A program made the translations under genes and the position numbers. Below, in pieces: positions 36,300-45,725 of a DNA stretch of 53,466 nt. The stretch comes from Desulfobacter latus (GTDB lineage: Bacteria; Desulfobacterota; Desulfobacteria; Desulfobacterales; Desulfobacteraceae), in NCBI RefSeq assembly GCF_013389365.1, contig NZ_JACADJ010000021.1:1-53466 (forward strand), read 5' to 3'. Below the pieces are notes generated by a model. The model did no database searches, was not told where the DNA came from, and was given only the letters and a program-made list of their open reading frames with translations. Within the stretch, counting starts at the first letter, position 1. Every line of letters starts with the position of its first letter.

Positions 36300-36962
36300 T
36301 TACTCGAAATATATAAAAGAATGGTCGCCTGTATAGCCTGTTTTCTCAAACCACCACTCCCATTCTGTGGGGGTGCAAAGCATTTCACAGGTTACCTGCC
36401 AATATAAAAGATTAACCTTTTCCTGCTCATTGCGATATGACTCAACGCAGATATAGCTGTTTTTTTTACTGACCCGCTGGATTTCTTTCAGTGCATCGTA
36501 AAAATCATGGCAATAAAGGTTGTGTAACGTGGTGATGGAAACAACCAGGTCAAATGTGTTGTCCTCAAATGGCAGTGATTTGGCGTGGCATTGCTGTAAA
36601 TAGGGTTTGACCTCTTGCTTTGCATTTTCAATGGCATATTCTGAAATATCAATCCCTGTAACATCTATACCGGGCAGGACCTGGGTGAAGTCATATAAAA
36701 GAAACCCTTTGCCGCAACCAACATCCAATACCTTGCTCTCCGGTTTTAACTGATAGTGGTTGACCATGTCCTGAACCACTGTTCTCCATCTGCCGTCGTA
36801 ATGATATCCGCCATAGCATATTTTCCGATCTCCGTCCCAATAATCATATCCCCATTGTTTTGCTTTTTCAGCAGCCTTGTCTTTTGGATATTCATTTACT
36901 CTGGCAAGGTAATCGCGTTTTGTGCTTTTGTGGTTTTTTGTAACAAAATCAACATAGGCCAT
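36300..36962 (-). CDS. class I SAM-dependent methyltransferase
   Basis: 220 residues. Motif I VLDVGCGKGFLLYDF, post-I acidic residue in VTGIDISEYAI, and motif IV FDLVVSITTLHNL are clear. It lies between the dehydrogenase and the APH-like gene with gaps of 11 and 2 bp. Small-molecule O- or N-methylation of a sugar is the likely role; no more specific subfamily is evident. Confidence 0.8.
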   Translation of the reverse strand: MAYVDFVTKNHKSTKRDYLARVNEYPKDKAAEKAKQWGYDYWDGDRKICYGGYHYDGRWRTVVQDMVNHYQLKPESKVLDVGCGKGFLLYDFTQVLPGIDVTGIDISEYAIENAKQEVKPYLQQCHAKSLPFEDNTFDLVVSITTLHNLYCHDFYDALKEIQRVSKKNSYICVESYRNEQEKVNLLYWQVTCEMLCTPTEWEWWFEKTGYTGDHSFIYFE

Positions 36963-36964
36963 TT

Positions 36965-37984
36965 TTAGTGTCCTTTAATATATTTAACTGCCTTATAAAA
37001 CTGTTTTTCTCTTCTGTCTTTTTTAAAAAAGGCAAAATCTTTTCTTTCTTTTTCATTCTGAATAAAATCATTGAGTATAATACAGCACCACTTTAACCGG
37101 TACAAAGGAAAAAGAAGTTTAACCCTGTTGGTTAGATCCTGCCCCCCGCCAATCATTGCTTGTATTTCATCTATATAATAAGAAAAATAATTGAACGGTG
37201 TTGAAATATCGGGTTGGCAGAAAAAATCACAAATTAATTTTGCCGGATCGTCCCAGCCGGCATATTCAAAATCAACAAAAAATAATTCACCTTTTGGTGA
37301 GAGGATGACATTATGAAACCCAAAGTCTGATGGGGATATCATTCTATCCGCCCCACATATTGATTGTTCAATATGGATTTCTGCTTTTTTGCTGCTCTCT
37401 TCAATAGTTCTATGGATTAATACCCATTCTTTAACGAGATCATTTGCAACAAAGTCGATCGCATTTTGGTCGAGACGATCGTTAATCTGGATATTCATGA
37501 GCCGATCCAATCTGGATTGAAGCGAGAGCATATGGTCTTTTATTGTAAAGCATGCGTCTGATGCCAAGGGCAAAGCCTGGCTTTCAATACTCGTTCTATC
37601 TGAGTTTAATTGCTTTAAAAAAGCCAGGGACTGCTGAATAAACGGTAATTTGATTGGGGTTGTATCCAGTCTCTGACCCGGAAGAAAAGAGAACAATCCC
37701 AGGTTATGCGCCCTGTTTGCAGCAATGGGGCTGGGTATTGCACGTATCCCAAGCTTTTGCATGAAATTAATGAAAGTGATTTCAGTTCCAAATCGATCTC
37801 GTTTATCCTGATCGGAAACAAAATAGTGTTTTAAAAAGTATGTATTTGTCTCGGTTTTGATCTTCCAGGCCCTGTTATTGCCGCCGTGAAAAATCGGGTA
37901 TAGTTGAAACTGAGAATTGAGATCTATGGATGTCATGAATTCTTCAATCTTAGTGGAGATGTTTTCTTTTTCAGTGGGTTGCAT
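36965..37984 (-). CDS. APH-family phosphotransferase (choline/aminoglycoside kinase-like)
   Basis: 339 residues. Lys in TYFLKHYF is the expected ATP-binding residue. The catalytic loop reads ISPSDFGFHNVIL, where the usual HGD is SD but the Asp and the downstream Asn are kept; FFVDFEYAGWDDPA carries the metal-binding Asp. Kinases of this fold phosphorylate choline, sugars and amino alcohols. Next to a HAD protein and nucleotidyltransferases it may be an anomeric or small-metabolite kinase. The missing His makes the exact activity uncertain. Confidence 0.72.
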   Translation of the reverse strand: MQPTEKENISTKIEEFMTSIDLNSQFQLYPIFHGGNNRAWKIKTETNTYFLKHYFVSDQDKRDRFGTEITFINFMQKLGIRAIPSPIAANRAHNLGLFSFLPGQRLDTTPIKLPFIQQSLAFLKQLNSDRTSIESQALPLASDACFTIKDHMLSLQSRLDRLMNIQINDRLDQNAIDFVANDLVKEWVLIHRTIEESSKKAEIHIEQSICGADRMISPSDFGFHNVILSPKGELFFVDFEYAGWDDPAKLICDFFCQPDISTPFNYFSYYIDEIQAMIGGGQDLTNRVKLLFPLYRLKWCCIILNDFIQNEKERKDFAFFKKDRREKQFYKAVKYIKGH

Positions 37985-37992
37985 GGGTGTCT

Positions 37993-38652
37993 TTACATGT
38001 TTTCGGTATTCAATTCAAATAATGAATGCTTCTTTAACCCTGTTTCTTTTTCCATCATACTTTGGATTTCTTTCCAGGATTGCATTATTTTTATATCAGG
38101 GGGCAAATTTTGTGCAAGGTTCAGAGCAAACGGGTTAAAAAGAATTCTGGTAAGGTTTTCCGGGAAGCCGGGAAGCGTCAGGAACTCCGGTAAATCGTCG
38201 ATAAAGTGAGTGCATTTTTGTTCGGCAATGCGCTCAATTTTTTCTTCTTTGGTCAATTCAAAAAAAATGTTTTTTTGCAGGTTATGTCGAATCAGCCAGT
38301 CTCGAGCCGATTGATGGAGATCATAAGCCGGCCCAGAATATGGATATCGTGTTTTATGGCTTATGATGCAATACTCAATGTTTTCTTTTTCACAATAAGA
38401 GATAAACGGTTTTACTCCGTCATAAGCAAAAGCTTCATTGAGTTTCTTTCCATAAACATAGCCCTGGAGTTTTATCCATTCTTCTTCGTTTCCATTTTGT
38501 CTAAGGTAGCTGCGGACATGATGTTTGCCGTAAGGTAGTGTTTTTGGTATGATTTTTTTTTCAATACCGGCAACGTTAAACACGTTATCATAACAGATGA
38601 TGGTATTGTCAAAATCGATCCCGATTTTTATCTTGGGTATTGTTCGTATCAT
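37993..38652 (-). CDS. HAD-superfamily phosphatase-like protein
   Basis: 219 residues. HAD motif I is GIDFDNTI (Asp13, Asp15), motif II lies in EYCIISHKT (Ser), and motif IV is HFIDDLPEFL. The ~90 residues between motif I and motif II form a helical cap. Gaps to its neighbours are about 8 bp. It could be the phosphatase step of a sugar activation route (like GmhB) although GmhB-specific motifs are not apparent. Confidence 0.7.
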   Translation of the reverse strand: MIRTIPKIKIGIDFDNTIICYDNVFNVAGIEKKIIPKTLPYGKHHVRSYLRQNGNEEEWIKLQGYVYGKKLNEAFAYDGVKPFISYCEKENIEYCIISHKTRYPYSGPAYDLHQSARDWLIRHNLQKNIFFELTKEEKIERIAEQKCTHFIDDLPEFLTLPGFPENLTRILFNPFALNLAQNLPPDIKIMQSWKEIQSMMEKETGLKKHSLFELNTENM

Positions 38653-38659
38653 TATATCC

Positions 38660-39667
38660 TCAAAGTTGCTGTCTGTCTTTTGAGATTCGCTTTAAGTCCC
38701 GGGCAAAAGCGCAAATAAATTTTTTCTCATTCCAATTTACAAGTCCTTCAGAAATTATCCGGTTCTTTAAAAATTGTTTGACCACTTCTTTTTCATGATG
38801 AATGCTTGCGATAGCCAGAGCAGGGGTACCCAACTCATTTAGTTCGTATAAAGTCCTGCCCCCTGCGCAGATCGCAAGATCTGAAACCATAAAATAGGGA
38901 TAAATATTTTTTGGTGAATCTATAATGTTGATTTTTTCATTCGTTTTAAATGTTTGAACGGCAGCAGGATGGAGCTTTTTATATCCGGGGCCGAGTACCA
39001 GTGACAGGTCAAAGGGCTGGGAAAATTGAGTATTTGTAATTACATGGATAACGCGCCGGCTGAGCTCTGCCGGATCCGAGCCCCCAAAGCTGACAATGAC
39101 CTGCAGCTTATCCTTTTTTTGGGGAATAAAATCAGGCGAATCAAAGAAAAAAAAATCAGGTCCCAGATAATATCTCGTATCAGTCTGGCGGATCCGCATT
39201 TTTTTTGGAGCAAGAACGCTGGTATTCAAGATTATATCTGCATTGACATTGATAAATCTTGTGTCGTCAATGAACAGCACTTTCGAGCCAAATTGCTTTA
39301 TCTTACTGCATATCGGGTCATAGTCGCCGGGGTATGGCAGATCAATAAAAGTCCAGTCCGGTTTAAAGCGCTTTATCTCCTTATACCAGAAGTTCTCTGT
39401 TTCTTTGGGGGGTGTATCAATGGGAATGGTTTTTACATCCATACCGTTTTGCCGCGCAAACTCTACCCCTTCGGGATAATTGGCCATGATGAAAAGAATA
39501 ATGGTTTTGTTCATGTGTTTCAGCCTGTTTGCCAGGGTGATACATCTTGACAAATGACCGAATGAAAGTCCTTCCTTTGCACCGCTGTCAACCCGTATGA
39601 TGAGTCTGTCCGGTAATTGGGTTTTAAAACATGTTCTAAGCAGAGTATCCGTTTTCATTGTGATCAT
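38660..39667 (-). CDS. PseG-like NDP-sugar hydrolase / GT28-type protein
   Basis: 335 residues. The N-terminal RVDSGAKEGLSFGHLSRCITLA matches the signature of PseG, which removes UDP from 2,4-diacetamido-2,4,6-trideoxy-altrose in pseudaminic acid synthesis; the His of GHxxRC is its catalytic residue. VSFGGSDPAELSRRV and ICAGGRTLYELNELGTPALAI are the GT-B nucleotide-binding segments. The gene starts in the stop of the upstream gene (ATGA). A PseG-like enzyme with a LegB-like dehydratase is an unusual pairing; it may hydrolyse a different NDP sugar or act as a glycosyltransferase. Confidence 0.72.
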   Translation of the reverse strand: MITMKTDTLLRTCFKTQLPDRLIIRVDSGAKEGLSFGHLSRCITLANRLKHMNKTIILFIMANYPEGVEFARQNGMDVKTIPIDTPPKETENFWYKEIKRFKPDWTFIDLPYPGDYDPICSKIKQFGSKVLFIDDTRFINVNADIILNTSVLAPKKMRIRQTDTRYYLGPDFFFFDSPDFIPQKKDKLQVIVSFGGSDPAELSRRVIHVITNTQFSQPFDLSLVLGPGYKKLHPAAVQTFKTNEKINIIDSPKNIYPYFMVSDLAICAGGRTLYELNELGTPALAIASIHHEKEVVKQFLKNRIISEGLVNWNEKKFICAFARDLKRISKDRQQL

Positions 39668-41076
39668 TCAACGTTATGCTTAATCATTGGACAACGACTT
39701 CGTTTGAGTAAACCTTTAACTTCCCATTGCTCAAGATAGGCCTTCATAATATTGAAAGGTAAATTATATTTACGGGAAAGTTCAAATACGGATAATTTCT
39801 GATCGAAGTCATAAATTATATAGGTTGATAATTGATGATAGTCAATTTCAGGAGTTATGTCGACATCTTTTCTGGGCATACCCGATTCCCTGAGAGGGCG
39901 TTTGAAAAGATTGATTTCTGGATGGCTAAGACAGGGTAGTCCTTTAAACTTCGGGATGGGAATCCAGTCCTGCTCCAATATGTCAATGGCGGACATGAGA
40001 ATTGCCCTGGCTTCACTGAGGTGATCTAAAGATACAAATGATGGATTATCAGCATCCGTATGGTATTCTGGATAGGGCGTTTTTCTGGTGAGCGCTGTCG
40101 TGGGGATTGCAAAACCAGGAGCTTCAAATGGCGCTTCGTCCCCTGTTCCCCCTCCCATATAAACAGGCGGTATCCCATTTTTTTTGCTGGTCAGAGCAGG
40201 GTTGGTATCAACGAGTTCTTTGAATTTTAGGGACTGAAATGATATTCCAGAATTAATCAGTGTGTCGTACAGATAATCGTCCAAGCGCGATCTGTTCCTG
40301 ATACTTTTAAATAAGAGCATTGAATCTTTATGACCTAAAAAATTTAAGCCTAATACAGCTTTTAGCGCATCCGCTTCACCCGAATGCGTCAGAAGGTCAA
40401 GATATGCCATTGAACCGATAAGTTCCGGTACTCCTATAAACCGATAGGTATAGTAATGATTTTTCTTTTTTAATTCATCGATGAGCTTTATTCCTACTGC
40501 GGCACCGCTCAATCCATCGTTTGCCTGACCGGGGTGGCACCAATGAGCGACTATAAGTACCACTTCTTTACTTTTACCTTTAGACTCGTAGGTGAATGTT
40601 TGCATTGGTTCTTTTGTAAATCTAGACTTGATAATTATATTATAGGTCTTGTCCGCCAGAGCTTCAAATGTCTGGTGGGGCATGGAAAATCCCCAGTCTT
40701 TTTCCCAGTGGCGGAACATCATATGAAAGCGAAATGGTATCCGTGTAGGATGGGAGGGGTTGGTGAAAACATGTTGTTTCAATTCCGTTTTGCGCAAAGT
40801 GCCTGAAAATGGTTGGCTGTACGCCCATACTGCAAGGGGGTGACGGGTGAGGTCCCATACAGGTTTTCCGGATGTGTCATAAATCCCGGCGCTGTCCAGG
40901 TACCATCTCTGGGGGATTTCCCAGTGGCAGATCCGGGTGCCGGGCTCATAATTCTGAATCTCAAGGTCAATGTGCTGTTGTAGGTCTTGGATGGAGGCAG
41001 CAAAGCCGTCACTGTTCCCGACACGGTTATACAAATAATACCGTTCAATGATATCCATCTCATTTTTCAGGTTCAT
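39664..41076 (-). CDS. DUF4910-type M28-like aminopeptidase domain protein
   Basis: 470 residues resembling the DUF4910/DUF2172 group. Zinc-ligand candidates of the M28 peptidase fold occur in order: His and Asp in VAHWCHPGQANDGLSG, Glu in GVPELIGS, Asp in GGGTGDEAPF and His in PEYHTDADN. The C-terminal ~70 residues look like a winged helix (LSVFELSRKYNLPFNIMKAYLEQW). No signal peptide. Such genes recur in polysaccharide loci but have no settled role; amide hydrolysis on an acylated or aminoacylated sugar is a reasonable guess. AAAGGAG precedes the ATG. Confidence 0.72.
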   Translation of the reverse strand: MNLKNEMDIIERYYLYNRVGNSDGFAASIQDLQQHIDLEIQNYEPGTRICHWEIPQRWYLDSAGIYDTSGKPVWDLTRHPLAVWAYSQPFSGTLRKTELKQHVFTNPSHPTRIPFRFHMMFRHWEKDWGFSMPHQTFEALADKTYNIIIKSRFTKEPMQTFTYESKGKSKEVVLIVAHWCHPGQANDGLSGAAVGIKLIDELKKKNHYYTYRFIGVPELIGSMAYLDLLTHSGEADALKAVLGLNFLGHKDSMLLFKSIRNRSRLDDYLYDTLINSGISFQSLKFKELVDTNPALTSKKNGIPPVYMGGGTGDEAPFEAPGFAIPTTALTRKTPYPEYHTDADNPSFVSLDHLSEARAILMSAIDILEQDWIPIPKFKGLPCLSHPEINLFKRPLRESGMPRKDVDITPEIDYHQLSTYIIYDFDQKLSVFELSRKYNLPFNIMKAYLEQWEVKGLLKRSRCPMIKHNVE

Positions 41077-42047
41077 GGAAGCTCCTTTACGGCTTTTTCG
41101 GGGGGCATCACGTACCCGTACGGATGCAAGTCTGTTTTTATCAAATCAGCCGTTAGGGCATTACTTTGTGCATAATAGGCGCATATCATATTTTTCATTA
41201 CTTTTATCCGCCACTCTCTATGGGATGCTTCCAGGGAGGATGGAACGATCCGGGCAATCTGTGATCGTGTAAATTCAGCGATTTGTGTCATTTTAAAGGC
41301 TGAAATTCCTTTTTTTTGCTGGACTGGGGCGATAAACAAATCCAAAAATTTTAAAACGGGGGCTAAATTCCTGCTGAAATGATAGGCATAGTGTTTTCCT
41401 TCTTTTGTTAATATTTTTTTTTGGGTATCCATGCCATTGATATCCATCTTTGCTCCGGTGAAATCCTTAATTTTTTGAAGTACGGTTACCGGGGAACTGC
41501 AGAATTTCTCATGGGGCCATACCAAGACATTCTCCGGCCTAAAAAGTTGTTGATAATATGCAATGATACCATGATATTCAAGGGCGCGAAGGGATTGCAA
41601 AAAAGGAGATTTACATTGCAAATAGGATTTAAAATCTGTTGTGATAAGAAATGAGTCAAGTGCCTGGTTATACAATGACGACAGCATCGCATTTTGTTCT
41701 CGAATGGCCAGAAGGATTTTTGCCCCCGGAAAATGCATGGCGATTTGGTGGGCTGTCCTCTTGTAATAATTTTCAACATTTAGGTCATACATGTTCATGG
41801 CAAACCCTTCCCAGGTGGCAACGGGGATAAGATGATCAGGGCAGTTTTGGATCGTTTTGTTTATTTGATTTATAATATTTTTTTTATAGTAGTTTTTGTT
41901 CAATATATCCCGCTTGTCCAGAACACTTATGAGATAGTTTCTTGGAATAACATGAAAACCCTGGTTTGGTATAAAAAGATATTTTTGCATCCATGTCGTG
42001 GCTGTTTTGGGAAATCCGATATGTACTATGGGCTTTTTTTTATTCAT
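41073..42047 (-). CDS. sulfotransferase family protein
   Basis: 324 residues. The PAPS 5'-phosphosulfate loop is IVHIGFPKTATTWMQKYLF near the N-terminus, and the 3'-phosphate-binding segment is likely KILLAIREQNAMLSSLYNQ (Arg and Ser). I chose ATG 42047, preceded by TGGAGAACATAAA; an upstream in-frame start at 42134 would overlap the radical SAM gene heavily. It would sulfate a sugar hydroxyl in the cytoplasm. It overlaps the DUF4910 gene by four bases. Confidence 0.82.
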   Translation of the reverse strand: MNKKKPIVHIGFPKTATTWMQKYLFIPNQGFHVIPRNYLISVLDKRDILNKNYYKKNIINQINKTIQNCPDHLIPVATWEGFAMNMYDLNVENYYKRTAHQIAMHFPGAKILLAIREQNAMLSSLYNQALDSFLITTDFKSYLQCKSPFLQSLRALEYHGIIAYYQQLFRPENVLVWPHEKFCSSPVTVLQKIKDFTGAKMDINGMDTQKKILTKEGKHYAYHFSRNLAPVLKFLDLFIAPVQQKKGISAFKMTQIAEFTRSQIARIVPSSLEASHREWRIKVMKNMICAYYAQSNALTADLIKTDLHPYGYVMPPEKAVKELP

Positions 42048-42048
42048 T

Positions 42049-43308
42049 TTATGTTCTCCACATCGTACCCTTCCATTCCATTGTTTCCATATCCCATTCT
42101 TTCGGAACCCATTGCGCCCCTTTTTTTTGTACACCGTGCCTGCAGTATTTACATCCCGGATTTATCTTTTTCCGTTTGCCCTCTTTGTGTAATTTTCGAA
42201 TCAGGTTTGTTTTTTCTGATGTCCATGCCTCGACAATGGACTTTTCAGTTTCTTTTATCGTTCGGGTCTTGCCGTTTTCGGATACCACCTGTTTGTTCGA
42301 GCTGTTTCTATAGCGACCTATAATAAGAGGGGGCTCTTCATTGTGGGCGCCGGTGCAGGGTAAAAGTATTCCGTTGGCAGATATGGTAAGTCGTTGAAAA
42401 GGATACTGGCAGGCCCAGTTTTCCATTATCGACTCTTCAGGGACATCTTCTCCTCGCATATCCATTAATTCATTGATTGTGATCCAGTCGACGCCGATTG
42501 CCTTCATAAATTCATAATAGGCCTTGGGATCTTCAGCAATGGCTGGATATACTGCATTAACACGGATTTGGGGTCTTGTTTTACCGGCCTCATTTCTCAG
42601 GCGGATCAGAGTTTTTATATTCTGGATTACGTGGGTGAATCCGTTGAAATCCTGTTGTTTTTTTTTAGGTATCCTGATCTTGTTGTATGCCTGTTCCAGA
42701 CCGTCAACTGAAAAACTGATCCAGTTGGGCTCGGCCCGAATAATTTTTTCGGCCAGTTTCTTGTTCAGCATATGTCCGTTTGTCAGGGAGGTGATCTCCA
42801 GAATTCCTTTTTTGCGGGCATAGAGAAGGACATCCCCGAAATCAACGTTTTTTTCTCCATCCCTTGAGCGGTACATCAGGGACTCGCCGCGCCAGCTGAA
42901 GAGCATTGAGGGCACTCCGAGCTCCGCGCATTCATCAATCACGGCCTTTACAATTTTCCAGGGCAGCATGCGCTGGGCCCCGATGACCGATCGTTGAAAT
43001 TCTTCTGTTACTGTATAGCACATTTTGCATGCAAGATTGCAGGTGCTGACCAGTTCGCAAGTTACGGCCAGGGGAGCCGGACCCGGATCGAATTCCTTGG
43101 CCCGCCGGTACCACTCCTTTCTGTATTTACTGTATCTCTCCTTTTCCTCGGCTGTCGGGAACTGGCTTTCTATGAATTTTTGCTCCCTTTGGCTGGTGTC
43201 ATAACTGTATTGTGCCTCTTCAACGGACATGATGCCGTCTTTTTTATCAGTCCAGTTTTTTTTGAATCCCTCTTCCCTGGGATGAATGGCAGGCTGGTTC
43301 GTTGTCAT
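42049..43308 (-). CDS. radical SAM/SPASM-domain protein
   Basis: 419 residues. Radical SAM motif CNLACKMC after about 90 N-terminal residues, a SWRGESLM strand in place of GGEP, and C-terminal cysteines (CQYPFQRLTISANGILLPC, GCKYCRHG) for an auxiliary cluster. It lies 3 bp after the carbamoyltransferase gene and 1 bp before the sulfotransferase. No peptide precursor is nearby, so a sugar substrate is likely, for example epimerisation or deoxygenation. It is the third radical SAM gene in the window. Confidence 0.82.
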   Translation of the reverse strand: MTTNQPAIHPREEGFKKNWTDKKDGIMSVEEAQYSYDTSQREQKFIESQFPTAEEKERYSKYRKEWYRRAKEFDPGPAPLAVTCELVSTCNLACKMCYTVTEEFQRSVIGAQRMLPWKIVKAVIDECAELGVPSMLFSWRGESLMYRSRDGEKNVDFGDVLLYARKKGILEITSLTNGHMLNKKLAEKIIRAEPNWISFSVDGLEQAYNKIRIPKKKQQDFNGFTHVIQNIKTLIRLRNEAGKTRPQIRVNAVYPAIAEDPKAYYEFMKAIGVDWITINELMDMRGEDVPEESIMENWACQYPFQRLTISANGILLPCTGAHNEEPPLIIGRYRNSSNKQVVSENGKTRTIKETEKSIVEAWTSEKTNLIRKLHKEGKRKKINPGCKYCRHGVQKKGAQWVPKEWDMETMEWKGTMWRT

Positions 43309-43311
43309 GTC

Positions 43312-45030
43312 TTATCCTTTGGTTATGATGTGTTGTCCCATGATCAGGATGTCCAGGCCACATGAGAAAAAGGTACGCAGGGCATCTTCAGGCGTGCATA
43401 CAATAGCTTCCCCGTTCAGGTTAAAAGAGGTATTGAGTACAATTGGAAGGCCGGTTAACGCTTTGAATTCACATATCATTTTGTGAAAGCGCGGATTAGC
43501 TGCCTTTGATACAGTCTGAAGTCTTCCGGATCCATCCACATGGGTGACAGCCGGGATTTGTGCCCTTTTGTCTTCCGGGATCATATATACTTTTTCCATG
43601 AAGGGAACGGAAGAGTTGGGCCCAAACTTAAAATAATCCTTGGCGTCTTCTTCAAGTACAGCAGGGGCAAAAGGCCTGAAGCTCTCACGAAACTTGACAG
43701 CCATATTTACCTTATCCTTTGTCGATGGGTCTCTTGGATCAGCCAGTATCGACCTGTTGCCAAGGGCCCGCTGGCCGAACTCCATTCTTCCTTGAAACCA
43801 TCCCACAAGTTTTCCCTCTGCAATGAATTCAGCGCATGCTTTTTCAATATTTTGTTCGACCCGGTAGCGGATTCCAAATTTATTGATGACGGATTCTATT
43901 TCGCGGTCGGAATATTCAGGCCCGAAAAAATTGTGGGTAAGGGCATGTCTTTTTGTATTGCCCAAAATATGATGATGAAGGTAAAGGGCCGCACCTATTG
44001 AATTTCCGCTGTCATCAGGGCAGGGTGAGATGAAAAGATCTTCAAATGGGGTTAAACTCAAAACTCTGCCGTTGAAAACTGAGTTCATGAAAAAACCGCC
44101 GGAGAGGCAAAGAGATTTGCATTGGGTCTCTTTATACAGCCAATTGAGCATATGAACGGCAATTTCCTCTGAGGATTGCTGAAGTGCCGCTGCAATCGCG
44201 TAATGACGGTCTTCAACAGGCGCTCTTGGGCTGTGAGCCGGGCCGAGCAGTCTGACCAGCTTTTCGGTAAAAAGGTGGGGCTGTTCATGGTTATAGCCTT
44301 GAAAATATGTCAGGTCAAATTCGTATTCTCCATCAGGCTGAAGGCTGAACAGGTTTTCTTTGAATTTTTTATAATACTCGTCTCCCCCCTTGTGAAACCC
44401 TGCCAAGGCCATGACTTTCCATTCATCTGAATTGGGTCTGAAACCTAAATACTCGGTTATTGTGCTGTAAAAAGCCCCCATCGACTGGGGGTAATCAATG
44501 CTTTTTATTTTATTTATCTTATTCCCCTTACCCAGGCAGAAGGTGGTGGCTTCAAGTTCTCCCTGTGCATCTGCCGTTAAGATCGCAGCAGTCTCAAAAG
44601 GGGAGGGGAAAAAACCATTGGCTGCATGGGCCAAATGATGGGTCACATAAACCAGCCTGCAGCAAGTATTATCCATAAAAATGGTCTGTTCAACGTGATC
44701 AATACTGTTTTTGGTTTTTTCATCAAATAGCTTGAATATATTATCCGGAACAGAAAATAAATGTTCAGCCTTCCATCTTCTTTTATCTGAAAATAAAGGA
44801 TTATAGTTTTTCAGATATACTCCCGGGTTCCAGGATGATGTGATATAGTCAATGTCTTTTATTATATTGCCTGATTTTTTCAAGCAGAATTCTATGGCGT
44901 GACTTGGAAAATTTCTTGTCTGTTTCTCACGGATAAATCTTTCTTCGGCCCCTCCGGCAGCAATTTTTCCGTTTTCCATAAGAACAGCGGATGAAATGTA
45001 CATATCATGATTGATACCCAGTATTTTCAT
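43312..45030 (-). CDS. carbamoyltransferase (NodU/CmcH family)
   Basis: 572 residues, full length for the family that carbamoylates sugar hydroxyls with carbamoyl phosphate via carbamoyl-AMP. The N-terminal Kae1-like domain starts MKILGINHDMYISSAVL and has THHLAHAANGFFPSP (iron-ligand His pair); LSGGFFMNSVFNGRV and WFQGRMEFGQRALGNRSILADPRD are the C-terminal signatures. It overlaps the formyltransferase-like gene by four bases. A carbamoylated nonulosonate or heptose is the probable product. Confidence 0.9.
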   Translation of the reverse strand: MKILGINHDMYISSAVLMENGKIAAGGAEERFIREKQTRNFPSHAIEFCLKKSGNIIKDIDYITSSWNPGVYLKNYNPLFSDKRRWKAEHLFSVPDNIFKLFDEKTKNSIDHVEQTIFMDNTCCRLVYVTHHLAHAANGFFPSPFETAAILTADAQGELEATTFCLGKGNKINKIKSIDYPQSMGAFYSTITEYLGFRPNSDEWKVMALAGFHKGGDEYYKKFKENLFSLQPDGEYEFDLTYFQGYNHEQPHLFTEKLVRLLGPAHSPRAPVEDRHYAIAAALQQSSEEIAVHMLNWLYKETQCKSLCLSGGFFMNSVFNGRVLSLTPFEDLFISPCPDDSGNSIGAALYLHHHILGNTKRHALTHNFFGPEYSDREIESVINKFGIRYRVEQNIEKACAEFIAEGKLVGWFQGRMEFGQRALGNRSILADPRDPSTKDKVNMAVKFRESFRPFAPAVLEEDAKDYFKFGPNSSVPFMEKVYMIPEDKRAQIPAVTHVDGSGRLQTVSKAANPRFHKMICEFKALTGLPIVLNTSFNLNGEAIVCTPEDALRTFFSCGLDILIMGQHIITKG

Positions 45031-45725
45031 TTCTTGACCTCTCCTTTTTGATCTGTCCGCAAATCGGGATAAATTTTAAGCTGATATTGCATCCCGTTTA
45101 TTTCGAACCAGGCTGGATATTTTTCATTATCTACAATTCTTAATTGATTAAAGAGGTGCTTTAAAGGTTTATCAATATCAAGCCGATCATCCCTGATGGT
45201 TCGTTTGCGATACAGGGTTGCCTCTCCCCTTTGAGGGACCGCAACCAAATTCGGCCATTTATCAATGAATTCAATAATCATTTCAATGGTTTTTATTCCC
45301 TGCTTTTTTTTAATTTCTGGCAATAATTCGCCTCCTTCCAGGATTATCTCATCTTTGAGATAAATATCTCCGGAATCCATATCCCGTCCGGCTTCGAAAA
45401 GAGATACAGGGATTTTATTTTTCCCTTCCAAAACCTGCCATGATACCGGAGACCATCCCCTGCCTCTGGGCAGGTCGCTTTCGTGAATAACAATATTATG
45501 TTTATTTAAATCAAGATATTCAGGCGGTAGAATTTTTGTACATCCCAGCATGAATAAAAAAGACCCACTCTGGATTTCTGATCTACAGTAGCATACAGCC
45601 ACATTGTGAACAGGGCGTAATAATTCCGCCAATTTATTTACCCACGGGATAATCCAAGAATTTAAGGTATCCGTAAATAGACTGATGGTGTATTTTTTGC
45701 TTTCTTGGGTCACTATCTTTTTCAT
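45027..45725 (-). CDS. formyltransferase-family protein
   Basis: 232 residues related to methionyl-tRNA/sugar N-formyltransferases. The conserved block HESDLPRGRGWSPVSWQVLEG corresponds to the HxSxLPxxRGxxPxxW segment around the catalytic Asn/His/Asp; NIVIHESDLP keeps the His, and the Asp in AGRDMDSGDIY matches the catalytic DxGD region. The N-formyl donor-binding SLLP-type loop is less clear. It probably formylates an amino sugar such as a 4-amino group. Overlaps neighbours by four bases on each side. Confidence 0.78.
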   Translation of the reverse strand: MKKIVTQESKKYTISLFTDTLNSWIIPWVNKLAELLRPVHNVAVCYCRSEIQSGSFLFMLGCTKILPPEYLDLNKHNIVIHESDLPRGRGWSPVSWQVLEGKNKIPVSLFEAGRDMDSGDIYLKDEIILEGGELLPEIKKKQGIKTIEMIIEFIDKWPNLVAVPQRGEATLYRKRTIRDDRLDIDKPLKHLFNQLRIVDNEKYPAWFEINGMQYQLKIYPDLRTDQKGEVKK

